The position numbers and the translations under genes are program-made. Under the pieces are notes generated by a model. The model saw only the letters and a list, made by a program, of their open reading frames with translations, was not told the origin of the DNA and ran no database searches. A stretch of DNA of 64,000 bases, from positions 1,178,001 through 1,242,000 of the forward strand of contig NZ_JACHCG010000001.1 of the NCBI RefSeq assembly GCF_014200595.1. Direction: 5' to 3'. Positions 9,525 to 18,455 of the stretch are shown here, piece by piece (within the stretch, counting starts at the first letter, position 1; the number at the start of each line of letters is the position of its first letter). Origin of the DNA: Pedobacter cryoconitis. GTDB lineage: Bacteria; Bacteroidota; Bacteroidia; Sphingobacteriales; Sphingobacteriaceae.

Positions 9525-9854
9525 TTATGGTTTAACTGCTCTTTTTGAAACAGAATTATTAATAATCTGTTGAGGGGTATGGTTAAGCAGGTAGCTATCT
9601 AATGTTTGACCTGCTGGGACTATAAGCTCACAAGGTGTTTTTGTAATTCTTTCACATTCATATTTATTATTTAATTGCACATTCCATGCCGCTGGTGAAG
9701 TTAGCATGTTGTTATCGACACCATTGAAAAAATAGGAGGTGTCAAACCGGTTCGGATTTGCACTTTTAAAAGCACTCTGCGTAAATATTAACCCACCTGC
9801 TATCACTACTACCGTTAATCCGAATGTATTTACATTCTTAAAGAATTTATTCAT
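9525..9854 (-). CDS. Small exported protein, possibly DUF6520-like
   Basis: The reading frame opens at 9878, but the ATG at 9854 gives a proper start (MNKFFKNVNTFGLTVVVIAG) with one hydrophobic segment, so I place the start there: 109 residues. The rest is a short extracytoplasmic domain with two cysteines (YECERITKTPCELIV). In size, topology and place next to a MauE/DoxX-like gene it resembles the small DUF6520-type proteins of Bacteroidota; this assignment is tentative. Function is unknown. The two cysteines and the CSCGG motif of the neighbour suggest a shared redox theme. Confidence 0.55.
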   Translation of the reverse strand: MNKFFKNVNTFGLTVVVIAGGLIFTQSAFKSANPNRFDTSYFFNGVDNNMLTSPAAWNVQLNNKYECERITKTPCELIVPAGQTLDSYLLNHTPQQIINNSVSKRAVKP

Positions 9855-10053
9855 AATATAAGTATTGCGACAGATCATTTATAATGCCCTGTCTTCATTA
9901 CCGTCCAGAAACCTGGAAGCTCCATTCCTTCGGGCTAAATATTAATTCATCATATTACAGCTGAGCTTGTTCGCTGTTCCTGATATTCCTTCAAATTTTG
10001 GCGGCTCTCCTTTCTTTTTTACTGTTAAACACTCTGTTAATTAAGAAACATGA

Positions 10054-10473
10054 CTATTTGTTGATCAGTATTCTTTCCAGAAAGATGCCCGTTAGAGCGA
10101 GTAAAAGGAAAAAGATATTAAAAATCAGATGTAAACTGTAACTCATGTGTTTGAGTATACCGCCACAACTGCAAGGGATTCTGCCGAATACACCTGTCAT
10201 CGTAATCGCAATATAAATAGTAAATAAGGCGAGCAAAATAAGAGAAGCGTAAAATCCTGTTAACCTTAATGGCTTATAGAGTAAGAGTGCTACGACAAAC
10301 AATTCCAAAACAGGTATAGCCCATACCAAAATCATTGCAATAGATCCAGGGAATACCTGGTTGAGCATTTCTGATTTACTCCGGGTAAAGTCGGTCAGCT
10401 TGCTTAAAGCCGCATAACAGAATAACAGGGCAATTGCAGTCGCAATTCCTTGCAATATGATTTCTTTTCTCAT
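10054..10473 (-). CDS. MauE/DoxX-like redox-associated membrane protein
   Basis: 139 residues with four predicted membrane helices (about 8-25, 46-65, 73-93 and 112-132). The motif GRIPCSCGGI between helices three and four is typical of the MauE/DoxX redox-associated group, where the cysteines are thought to take part in periplasmic thiol chemistry. It sits between the small exported protein and the Crp/Fnr-type regulator, all on the minus strand. This trio recurs in Bacteroidota as far as I recall, but its physiological role is not settled. Confidence 0.8.
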   Translation of the reverse strand: MRKEIILQGIATAIALLFCYAALSKLTDFTRSKSEMLNQVFPGSIAMILVWAIPVLELFVVALLLYKPLRLTGFYASLILLALFTIYIAITMTGVFGRIPCSCGGILKHMSYSLHLIFNIFFLLLALTGIFLERILINK

Positions 10474-10557
10474 CCTGACTGATCTCCTTTTGGAAACTCA
10501 GATTAAATGTCGGGAGGATTGAATGTTATTGCGGTTGCTTTTTGGTGGATTCGTATA

Positions 10558-10591
10558 CACCAAATGTTACATTCGTAATATTCATTTGGTG
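10558..10591. promoter_or_regulatory. Nested inverted repeat with an FNR-like core upstream of the MauE/DoxX-like gene
   Basis: Outer arms 10558-10566 and 10583-10591 are a perfect 9-bp inverted repeat. Inside them lies TTAC-ATTC-GTAA (10567-10578), a dyad with the spacing of Fnr/Crp sites. It is about 95 bases upstream of the start at 10473 and just after the stop of the Crp/Fnr-type gene. No T run follows on the minus strand, so an operator for the neighbouring regulator fits better than a terminator. Confidence 0.45.
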
Positions 10592-10602
10592 AGTTGAACT
10601 GA

Positions 10603-11187
10603 TCAATTGTCTTTTCTAAATCTTGATAAGGAATTGGGACTTATTCCCAGGAAGTAGGCAATATCCTTCATTTTGGCATTATTAAACAAAGAGGGATGTG
10701 CTTTGAACAATTGGAGATACTTTTGCTTACCACTTAAATGAAGTCTGTTGCGCTGGTATTCTTGTCTCACAGCATCATAGTGATCTCTGATTTTTTTAAA
10801 CAGGAAGTCCATTTCTTTTTCCAATCTTAAATAATCTTCTACATTCATATAGATTAAATGGCTGTCTTCTAAAAGCTCAATAGAACTTGGCGCTGCGGTC
10901 TCGCTAAAAAAGCCTGGAATGGTATAAAGTAAATCTCCATTAAATGAAAACCATAGGGTTTGTTCCTGAACCTCAGCATTTTTATCTTCTTTAAATTCTC
11001 TTGCCGAACCATCAAAGATGAACCATAATCTCTTCTGTATCTCTCTCTGATTAAGAATCCGGGTTCCTTTTTTACTAACCTCTTCAAATACCATATCTAT
11101 CAGCATCACTTTAACCACAGAAGAAAGTGGCATTAGTTTTTCTAACATTAGAATCAACTGCTGAAATGCGTGAGGACTTATGGCCAT
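10603..11187 (-). CDS. Crp/Fnr-family transcriptional regulator
   Basis: 194 residues, the usual length. The N-terminal beta-barrel sensor domain shows the family pattern LWFIFDGSAREF... and LLYTIPGFFSETAAPSSIEL followed by the long dimer helix (EKEMDFLFKKIRDHYDAVRQ). The C-terminal HTH is visible as MKDIAYFLGISPNSLSRFRK. The residues needed to bind cAMP tightly are not obvious, as in many Bacteroidota members, so the ligand is unknown. It probably controls the two minus-strand genes downstream. Confidence 0.85.
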   Translation of the reverse strand: MAISPHAFQQLILMLEKLMPLSSVVKVMLIDMVFEEVSKKGTRILNQREIQKRLWFIFDGSAREFKEDKNAEVQEQTLWFSFNGDLLYTIPGFFSETAAPSSIELLEDSHLIYMNVEDYLRLEKEMDFLFKKIRDHYDAVRQEYQRNRLHLSGKQKYLQLFKAHPSLFNNAKMKDIAYFLGISPNSLSRFRKDN

Positions 11188-11364
11188 TATCTTTGTTTAG
11201 TACACATAATAGGACTAATCATGAAGTTTAAGATCCGGCTACAGTAACAGGAGAGGGAGGTGAGCGCTTCAGGTAGTTATTTGCTAATATAACTAATTTG
11301 TTATTAAGTTTAATATTTGTGTTAATAAGTTTATTTTTTTAATTTATTATGCAATGATACTTTT

Positions 11365-11814
11365 TTATTTCAATTTTAACTTCATTCCCTCATGGCTACT
11401 TACAAAACCTATTTTCTCATAAAACCGGATTGCATCAGGTCTTCTTTTGTCAGAAGTCAGTTGTACCATATGGCAACCCTTTTCTTTTGCCCGATGAATT
11501 GCATAGTCAAACACCTTAGTTCCAATTCCCTGACCACGATATTCCGAACTCGTCCTTACCGCTTCAATCTGCGCTCTTAATCCACCTTCATAAGTCAGAT
11601 ACTGAAGAAATGTGAGTTGAAAAGTAGCAACTTTATCCCCATTGATTTCAGCTATGGTAAGTTCCTGATTCGGATCATTACAAATCTTTTCAAATGCTTC
11701 TATATACTTATCCGAAAGCACATTGTTTTCTCTTTCAGCTCCGAGCGTATCATCAGCTAACATTTCTAAAATGTCCGGAAGATCCTGTTTCGTGGCTAAT
11801 CTGAATGCGCTCAT
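11365..11814 (-). CDS. GNAT-family N-acetyltransferase
   Basis: 149 residues with the full GNAT core. The acetyl-CoA pyrophosphate loop is VRTSSEYRGQGIGTKVF, and the C-terminal AIRFYEKIGF is the usual last beta strand and helix. The substrate is unknown. Its ATG overlaps the stop of the GH36 gene as ATGA (11811-11814), so it is translationally coupled and is the last gene of the long PUL transcript. A link to sugar metabolism is not evident and the coupling may be fortuitous. Confidence 0.85.
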   Translation of the reverse strand: MSAFRLATKQDLPDILEMLADDTLGAERENNVLSDKYIEAFEKICNDPNQELTIAEINGDKVATFQLTFLQYLTYEGGLRAQIEAVRTSSEYRGQGIGTKVFDYAIHRAKEKGCHMVQLTSDKRRPDAIRFYEKIGFVSSHEGMKLKLK

Positions 11815-14018
11815 ATCTCTTTTATCTTTACAATTACACTTGTTCTGCCCGTATTTACTTCCGGATTAAACCCAATATTCATTAGGAAATCGCCCGAAAA
11901 AACAACATCTTTTTTTAACGTAGATTGTGTACCAGGATAGAGGTTAATCTCTTCCAGTTTATACTTCTTTTTCGGATCAAGCCCTTTTAATCTGATCGGT
12001 GCTTTACTACTTTCCCCATACCTGTAATTAACCAGGTAATTAAACATCACTGCTGTTGATTTCGCAGCATCCACATACATCAGAGCAGCCATATTCTGCT
12101 CATGCGGATTTACCAGGCGATACTGATCACCCTGCCAGATAACCTGCTTTAATCCATCATAACCCTTCACCGCATCCTGACAAAACTTTAAATCATTTTC
12201 CTTCAACTCACTCACTACAATATCAAATCCAAGTTTCCCCATCATCGCCACATCAGTCCTGAATTTAATAGGTTGTTTGCCCCAATCTGTAACATGGTTC
12301 GAGCTTGCAATAGCAGGATAGAAGTAAGAATAATCCCACTGTATAAATATGCGTTCTAATGGATCAGTATTATCACTAGGCCAGAATTCTGTGAAATACT
12401 TCAACGCACCGTAATCTACCCGGCCACCGCCACCTGAACATAACATCATTGGTACAACCGGATACTTAGCCCTGATCCTTTCCAGTACTTTATACAATCC
12501 ACGCACATACTCCACATAAAATTGTGACTGGTTATTTTTCAGATGAGCAGAATAAGCGTTGTAAATAACCGCATTACAATCCCATTTAATATAAGCCAGC
12601 TCGGGCGCTTTAATAAACAAAGAATCTACAATATTGTAAACGAAATCCTGCACTTTAGGATTACTCAGGTCCAGCACCAGCTGATTTCTGAAATAATGTT
12701 CATCTCTGCCTGGTTGTTTGACTACCCAGTCCGGATGTTTACTATATAAATCACTTTTAGGATTTACCATTTCCGGCTCAATCCAGATACCAAATTTTAC
12801 GCCATTGGCACTTGCATCCTTAACCAGAGAACTGATACCATTCGGTAATTTTTTACGATTTTCCTGCCAGTCACCTAACCCGGCATGGTCATCATTTCTA
12901 GGGTGATTATTTCCAAACCAACCATCATCCAATAAGAATAAATCTACACCCAGATTTTTAGTCTGCTTTAATAATCCACTCAACTTCTGCTCATTGAAAT
13001 CAAAATAGGTAGCTTCCCAATTGTTTAACAAAGTAAGCCTGTTTCCTTTACCATCAAGCAGCTTATAGTTCCTTGCCCAGCTTTGTAATTTTCTGCTTGC
13101 TTGGCCTTTTCCCTGGTCAGAAAACGTATATAAAAATGCAGGAGTCGCAAACTCCTCATTCGGTTTTAATTGATAAGCAGATGCATAATTATTTATACCA
13201 GCGATAATTCTCAGGTTATCCTGAAAGTCTACTTCGAAGTCAATTTTAAAATTCCCGCTCCATTCCAATGCACCGTACAATACATTTCCTTCATCTTCGC
13301 CCGCTGGCTTATCTAATGATATCATAAATACCGAAGGCATAAACAAGTTTGCACGTGTTCCTAATTTAGTATCCAGTGTTTTTATACCATGCGTTAACTG
13401 CGATTCTTCCGGCTGCATTTCTTTAGCCCAGTCCCCATGAAACTGCTTCAGCCAGTAGCTTTTAGCTTTAAGATACAAATTTGCCGACGCAAACTTCTGC
13501 AACGTAATATTACCTTTTTCATGGTGTTTAATTACGCTCCACTGCTCAATTACATCCTCCTTATAATAAGATTTATAATATAAAGTAACTTCAAAATTAT
13601 AAACAGGATCTTTCAGCAACACCGTCAACAACGAAACATTATCATTTAACCGGGTTTGCTGATGACTCACATATCTTAAATCTAAAGACAGATTACCATC
13701 TGTATGAATTACTGAAATAGCAGGTTCTACCAGGTTTTTTGATCCTGATGGGGTATAGGCAGAATTCAATAAACCACTATAATCTTCTGTCTGCTTATAA
13801 ACGCTTTTAATAAAATCATATTCTTGAGCATCGGCCAGTTTTTTACCTAAAAAGATGCTCTTTAAATTTTTGCTTTCATCGGCCTGTAAAACCATTGCAT
13901 TATGCGCTGTTTCTATAGGGATGGTAATGTTTTGTGCCTGGCTTTGATTGGCAGATGCGATCGTAAACAAGGAAATAAAAAAGGATTGCGATAAAACGGA
14001 TTTGAATAGTTTGTTCAT
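11811..14018 (-). CDS. GH36 alpha-galactosidase (exported)
   Basis: 735 residues with a Sec signal (MNKLFKSVLSQSFFISLFTI, cleavage after NQSQAQ). An N-terminal beta-supersandwich leads to the (beta/alpha)8 barrel. Family marks are FLLDDGWFG, the nucleophile in IKWDCN (Asp480) and the acid/base in FWPSDNTDP (Asp549), with CSGGGGRVDYG between them. GH36 enzymes of this length release terminal alpha-1,6- or alpha-1,3-linked galactose with retention. It follows GH95 by 101 bases on the same strand, so the two are expected to trim the same glycan in the periplasm. Confidence 0.92.
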   Translation of the reverse strand: MNKLFKSVLSQSFFISLFTIASANQSQAQNITIPIETAHNAMVLQADESKNLKSIFLGKKLADAQEYDFIKSVYKQTEDYSGLLNSAYTPSGSKNLVEPAISVIHTDGNLSLDLRYVSHQQTRLNDNVSLLTVLLKDPVYNFEVTLYYKSYYKEDVIEQWSVIKHHEKGNITLQKFASANLYLKAKSYWLKQFHGDWAKEMQPEESQLTHGIKTLDTKLGTRANLFMPSVFMISLDKPAGEDEGNVLYGALEWSGNFKIDFEVDFQDNLRIIAGINNYASAYQLKPNEEFATPAFLYTFSDQGKGQASRKLQSWARNYKLLDGKGNRLTLLNNWEATYFDFNEQKLSGLLKQTKNLGVDLFLLDDGWFGNNHPRNDDHAGLGDWQENRKKLPNGISSLVKDASANGVKFGIWIEPEMVNPKSDLYSKHPDWVVKQPGRDEHYFRNQLVLDLSNPKVQDFVYNIVDSLFIKAPELAYIKWDCNAVIYNAYSAHLKNNQSQFYVEYVRGLYKVLERIRAKYPVVPMMLCSGGGGRVDYGALKYFTEFWPSDNTDPLERIFIQWDYSYFYPAIASSNHVTDWGKQPIKFRTDVAMMGKLGFDIVVSELKENDLKFCQDAVKGYDGLKQVIWQGDQYRLVNPHEQNMAALMYVDAAKSTAVMFNYLVNYRYGESSKAPIRLKGLDPKKKYKLEEINLYPGTQSTLKKDVVFSGDFLMNIGFNPEVNTGRTSVIVKIKEI

Positions 14019-14119
14019 TGAATTAAAATCTTGTTTAGAATACGATTAGCTAATCAGCCTATAAGTTATTATTTATTCACTATAAATTTATACGATCAGG
14101 TTTCAGCGTGAGCTAAATG

Positions 14120-16492
14120 TTACACACCAGCGGCTATAACTTCTTTAAGCTGTCCGTTAATTTTCACTTTAACCTTACGCGGTTTTGCAGATGTAATGCG
14201 ATAACTAGTCACTTTTCCATTTTTCCAGTCAAAATCTACTGTAAAGTTGCCGCGGGCTTTCATGCCTTTCATACTGCCCGATGATTTCCAGCTATCCGGA
14301 ATAGCCGGTAGAAGTTCTATAAAACCTGCATGACTTTGCAACAGCATTTCGGCAATCCCGGCTGCGGTGCCAAAATTTCCATCGATCTGAAAAGGAGGGC
14401 CGGCAGATAACAGGTTAGGATAAATCCCACCTCCTGCGCCATAATTTATATCAGTTTTATAAGTAGGTTTCATAATCTCTTTAAAGAGTTTATAAGCCCG
14501 GTTACCATCATGAAGCCTTGCCCAGAAAAGTTGTTTATAAGCAATTGACCAGCTCGGCCCGTCATCTCCGCGCACATCCAGTGTTTTCTTACAAGCTTCG
14601 GCTAAATCAGGTGTAGCTTCCGGAGTAATCAATGAAGCCGGATACAAGCCATACAGATGAGAAATATGGCGGTGATGTATATCGTCTTCTTTGTAATCCT
14701 GCAACCACTCCATCAATCTGCCATCTTTACTAATCTGACCTGCCGGAGGTAAGTCTTTCAGTTTTGCAGTCAGAGAATCACGAAATGACTGATCCATTCC
14801 TAATAATTTAGAAGCAGTAATCACATTATTGAAAAGCTCTCTGATAATTTGGTTATCAATAGTTGGCCCTTCAGTAATACTCGCCTTTTTGCCATTGGGC
14901 AAATAAAAATCATTTTCCGGTGATGAAGACGGGGAGGTAACTAACCAGCCTGTTTTGCTATCTTTTAATAACATACTGCTATAGAACTTTGCAGAACCTT
15001 TTAATACCGGGTAAATGGAACGTAAATAGTCTGTGTCTTCTGTAAAAGCATAATGCTCCCATAAATTGTTACATAACCATCCGGAACCGGATTTGGTTAT
15101 CCCCCACGAGGCGCTTTCTCCCGGCTCTGTGAATCCCCAGATATTGGTGATCACATGTGCTACCCAGCCTTCAGCATTGTAATAAGCTTTTGCAGTTCTT
15201 TCTCCCGGTTTTACCATTCCTTTAACCAGTTCTGCCAGCGGTAAATTGAGTTCTGAAAGATTAGAAACTTCTACTGGCCAGTGGTTCATCTGAACATTCA
15301 CGTCCAGGTGATAATCCCCGTTCCATGGGGTTTGGATCTGGTTAGCCCATAGCCCTTGTAAATTGGGAGGTAATAAACCCACCCGGGTGCTGCTTATCGT
15401 TAAATATCTTCCAAATTGATAAAAGAGTACAGGCAGTTCAGTATCTGCATCCGGATTTTGATGAAAGCTTGATAATCTTAAATCTGTAGGTTCTGTGTTG
15501 GCTTTGGTATTTCCTATGTTTAAGCTTACTCTGTTAAATAGCTTTTGATAATTAGCAATGTGTTGCGCCTTTTGTAGCGCATAAGTCTTTTTCATGGCCA
15601 GTTTCAGCTCATTAGCAACCTTCTGCTCATAATCAGGGTTTTTAAAATCAGTTGCTGCGGAAACATAAATGATAAGTTCTGATGCATTTTTTATAGTAAT
15701 TGTGTTTCCTGTAGTACTGATTTTTCCATCTGCTGTCTGCGCTTTAACTTTCGCCAGATATTTCATTCCGGGAGCATCATTGCCGCTATTTAAGGTACCA
15801 AACAACTGAAGCTCATTTTCCTGTGCTGTAGTTACAGCTCTCTCCGGTCTGCTGATCGAAATTGTACAATTGATCTGATGTGCTTTATCGGCGGTAATCC
15901 GAATGATATTAATATCATCTCCAAAGCTGGTGAAATACTCTCTTTTATAATTTACACCGCCTACTGAATAAGTGCAATCAGCGATTGCATTATTTAAAGA
16001 TAGTTCTCTTTGATAATTATCGAAGGATGGATTTTTCGAAGTATTTCCAGCGTAAGTAAAGTCCACACTTAAATCTCCTAATACCTGGTATTTACCAAAT
16101 GGTTCACCTCCTGATCCGACACCTTTACAAATGAAATCTTTGTCGATCAAGGCTTGGGCCTCGTCATTTTTTCCTTCGGAAAGAAGCTTTCTGATCTGTG
16201 GTAAACTTTTATAAGCCTCATAATTATTGGCATCCTGAGGGGCACCTGACCATAAGGTAATATCGTTGAGTACAATGTGTTCCTTTCCGATACCTCCATC
16301 TGGCATCATGCCTAAACGGCCATTACCAAGAGGTAATGTTTCTTCCCACTGCCGGGCTGGTTTAGTGTACCATAATTTTAAAGGAGCTTGCTGAGTCTTT
16401 AGCATAGCTTGCTTTGATTTTAAAGTGACTTGCTGCGCTCCGGCCTGATAAGATAATAAAGCGATAATAATACTGATATAAAGTCTATTCAT
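14120..16492 (-). CDS. GH95 alpha-L-fucosidase-type glycosidase
   Basis: 790 residues, the usual length, with a short signal peptide. Family marks: ETLPLGNGRLGMMPDGG at the N-terminus, DYHLDVNVQMNHWPVE in the (alpha/alpha)6 barrel, TSPSSSPENDF, HRHISHLYGLYP and FQIDGNFGTAAGI. By analogy with the Bifidobacterium enzyme AfcA, which I recall as using two Asn, a Glu and an Asp, the matching residues are Asp397 and Asn399, Glu526 and Asp704. The first position is Asp where AfcA has Asn. The expected activity is inverting release of alpha-1,2-linked L-fucose or the related L-galactose. The fucose-catabolic genes upstream in the same cluster support fucose. Confidence 0.9.
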   Translation of the reverse strand: MNRLYISIIIALLSYQAGAQQVTLKSKQAMLKTQQAPLKLWYTKPARQWEETLPLGNGRLGMMPDGGIGKEHIVLNDITLWSGAPQDANNYEAYKSLPQIRKLLSEGKNDEAQALIDKDFICKGVGSGGEPFGKYQVLGDLSVDFTYAGNTSKNPSFDNYQRELSLNNAIADCTYSVGGVNYKREYFTSFGDDINIIRITADKAHQINCTISISRPERAVTTAQENELQLFGTLNSGNDAPGMKYLAKVKAQTADGKISTTGNTITIKNASELIIYVSAATDFKNPDYEQKVANELKLAMKKTYALQKAQHIANYQKLFNRVSLNIGNTKANTEPTDLRLSSFHQNPDADTELPVLFYQFGRYLTISSTRVGLLPPNLQGLWANQIQTPWNGDYHLDVNVQMNHWPVEVSNLSELNLPLAELVKGMVKPGERTAKAYYNAEGWVAHVITNIWGFTEPGESASWGITKSGSGWLCNNLWEHYAFTEDTDYLRSIYPVLKGSAKFYSSMLLKDSKTGWLVTSPSSSPENDFYLPNGKKASITEGPTIDNQIIRELFNNVITASKLLGMDQSFRDSLTAKLKDLPPAGQISKDGRLMEWLQDYKEDDIHHRHISHLYGLYPASLITPEATPDLAEACKKTLDVRGDDGPSWSIAYKQLFWARLHDGNRAYKLFKEIMKPTYKTDINYGAGGGIYPNLLSAGPPFQIDGNFGTAAGIAEMLLQSHAGFIELLPAIPDSWKSSGSMKGMKARGNFTVDFDWKNGKVTSYRITSAKPRKVKVKINGQLKEVIAAGV

Positions 16493-16495
16493 AAT

Positions 16496-18451
16496 TTAAT
16501 TCTTTAAGAAATATACTATCCGGCATGCATTGCCTTTACTGTTGACATTCCTGGTTTGATCAATTGATATATTTAAAACGTGATTACCTTTTTTCAGGCC
16601 GCTGCCTAATAACAAATACCACGGTAAATGCAGTGAATTGCTCCAGGGAGTAAATAAGTCCATCTGTTTTTGCTTTTCCCCATCTATGGAATAGCTGATT
16701 ACTCCTGCATCCGGGCCGGAAATAACGGCGATACCAATTGCATCTCCAGTGAAACGAAGGGAAAGAGCAGCTCCGGGATGATTAGTACTTAATACAGGAA
16801 CGTTGACAAAACCTGCTCTTGTACCGGCACTATCCGAAGGTGTCCAGTTTTGATCGATCTTCCAGTTTGCATCGTGCTTTGCATTTGTTATCGCATCATA
16901 ACGGCCACTGGAAAAATTGTATTTGTCTATTTCCTTTGGTAAGGATGCTGAACTGTTTGTTTTGTAAGGGGCACCTGCCCATTGATTAAAACAAGAATTC
17001 AAAAAGCTTTTAATGGTTGCGAAATATAATTCCTGTCCATAATAGGAGGGATGTAAATCTTTAAAATCATCTTCCCAGCTAAACTCTTTATTGTTGATCT
17101 TATCATAGACCTCTCTGGCCAGATTTATTGATGATAAATTGTAGTGCGCTGCAATGCGTTCATGATTGGCAATTTCAACAGGTACCAGTCGTTGGGCATA
17201 ATCCCGGTTTTTATCCGGATCTGCAAATTCCATCAGCAAAATATCTATCGAAGGATTACTCTTTTTAGCCTGTCTTACTATACCCTCTAAAGCTCTTACC
17301 TGGGTTAAACTATCCGTACTATTTGCGCGGTCATTCACAGCGGCTTCAACAAATAACAAATCTACTTTCCCCGAATCAAGCACATTCTGCTGAAAGCGGA
17401 AAGTATGTGGTAAACTACCCAGTGAAGGGATACCTGCTGCAATAAAATGGAACTCGGTTCCGGGAAAACGTTCCTTCAAATAAGCAGTTACTTTCTGTCT
17501 CCATCCAGGATTATAAGTAATCGATCCACCCAAAAAAGCTACAGTCGCCTTCTTGGTTTGAGTGATTGTACGGTAGAAATTATTCAACCCATTTCTGATT
17601 TTAAAGTAATCACTATAGGGTAAAACTTTTTTTACCGGATAGCTATTGGAAACTATAAAATCTGCATACTTAGCTGCATCGTTAATCGGAATATGATGTC
17701 CATTCATCTCCTGAGGGCCGTCTGTGATTGGATAAACCAATGCAGGGCCACCCAGATAAGTATATCTATGTACAAAGATATCTAGATTCTCTTCCCTTGG
17801 TGCTAACTGATCATTGATACCGATTACGTTTAAAACCGGTATTTTAAAAGCTGCTAATCCTTCCAGATGATCAATTGGGTTATCATTAAAAGCAATAGCT
17901 TGTTCTTGCGTAAAATGATAAGCTTCTTTCAGCTGTTTCCAGGAATCCGCATCTCCCTTACTCTTCCCTTTGGCACCGGGCCAGCTTTTAAAATCATAAA
18001 CCGGTGTTTCTGCATAAATACAGCTAACCTTATCAGGATTACGTTTAGCCCAGCCTATCGCATATAAAGCGCCTCTGCTCACAGCCTCTAAAGCTGGCTT
18101 TGAAGATAGCTTCAGGGAGTCTGTAGCATAACTGTAAAACTGATCCCAGATCTGTAAATCGTCAGGACTTCCATAGGCATCAGCTGCATCCACAAAAGCA
18201 ATGTAAAACCCCCTGACTAATAACAAACTATCCATTTCCGTATGCCAGTCCGGAAAGGAAGACCTCCAAACCCATGGATTGCCCGGCAATGCTTTTGCTG
18301 GTTTCACCGTATAAGCTGAATGTTTGTTGATAGTTGTAAAAGTGCGTTCAAATCCTTTCCACTTATCTTTTTTGGAAGGAGGTAAAGTCTGGCTTATCAC
18401 TTGAACACTGCACAAGATCAGCAGGAAAAATAACTTATAACTTAATTTCAA
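16496..18451 (-). CDS. Two-domain esterase: alpha/beta-hydrolase-like plus SGNH/GDSL hydrolase
   Basis: 651 residues with a signal peptide. Residues about 55-280 look like an alpha/beta hydrolase: nucleophile elbow AVSRGAL, an acid in IGINDQLAPRE and a late HH. Residues about 300-490 are an SGNH domain: block I FLGGSITYN (Ser310), block III VEAAVNDRAN and block V DLHPSYYGQ. The last 120 residues look like a beta-rich accessory domain. The likely job is removing acetyl or other acyl groups from the glycan before the glycosidases act. It lies 3 bases from GH95 and 4 from SusD, clearly in one operon. Whether both catalytic halves are active cannot be told. Confidence 0.8.
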   Translation of the reverse strand: MKLSYKLFFLLILCSVQVISQTLPPSKKDKWKGFERTFTTINKHSAYTVKPAKALPGNPWVWRSSFPDWHTEMDSLLLVRGFYIAFVDAADAYGSPDDLQIWDQFYSYATDSLKLSSKPALEAVSRGALYAIGWAKRNPDKVSCIYAETPVYDFKSWPGAKGKSKGDADSWKQLKEAYHFTQEQAIAFNDNPIDHLEGLAAFKIPVLNVIGINDQLAPREENLDIFVHRYTYLGGPALVYPITDGPQEMNGHHIPINDAAKYADFIVSNSYPVKKVLPYSDYFKIRNGLNNFYRTITQTKKATVAFLGGSITYNPGWRQKVTAYLKERFPGTEFHFIAAGIPSLGSLPHTFRFQQNVLDSGKVDLLFVEAAVNDRANSTDSLTQVRALEGIVRQAKKSNPSIDILLMEFADPDKNRDYAQRLVPVEIANHERIAAHYNLSSINLAREVYDKINNKEFSWEDDFKDLHPSYYGQELYFATIKSFLNSCFNQWAGAPYKTNSSASLPKEIDKYNFSSGRYDAITNAKHDANWKIDQNWTPSDSAGTRAGFVNVPVLSTNHPGAALSLRFTGDAIGIAVISGPDAGVISYSIDGEKQKQMDLFTPWSNSLHLPWYLLLGSGLKKGNHVLNISIDQTRNVNSKGNACRIVYFLKN

Positions 18452-18455
18452 TTGC

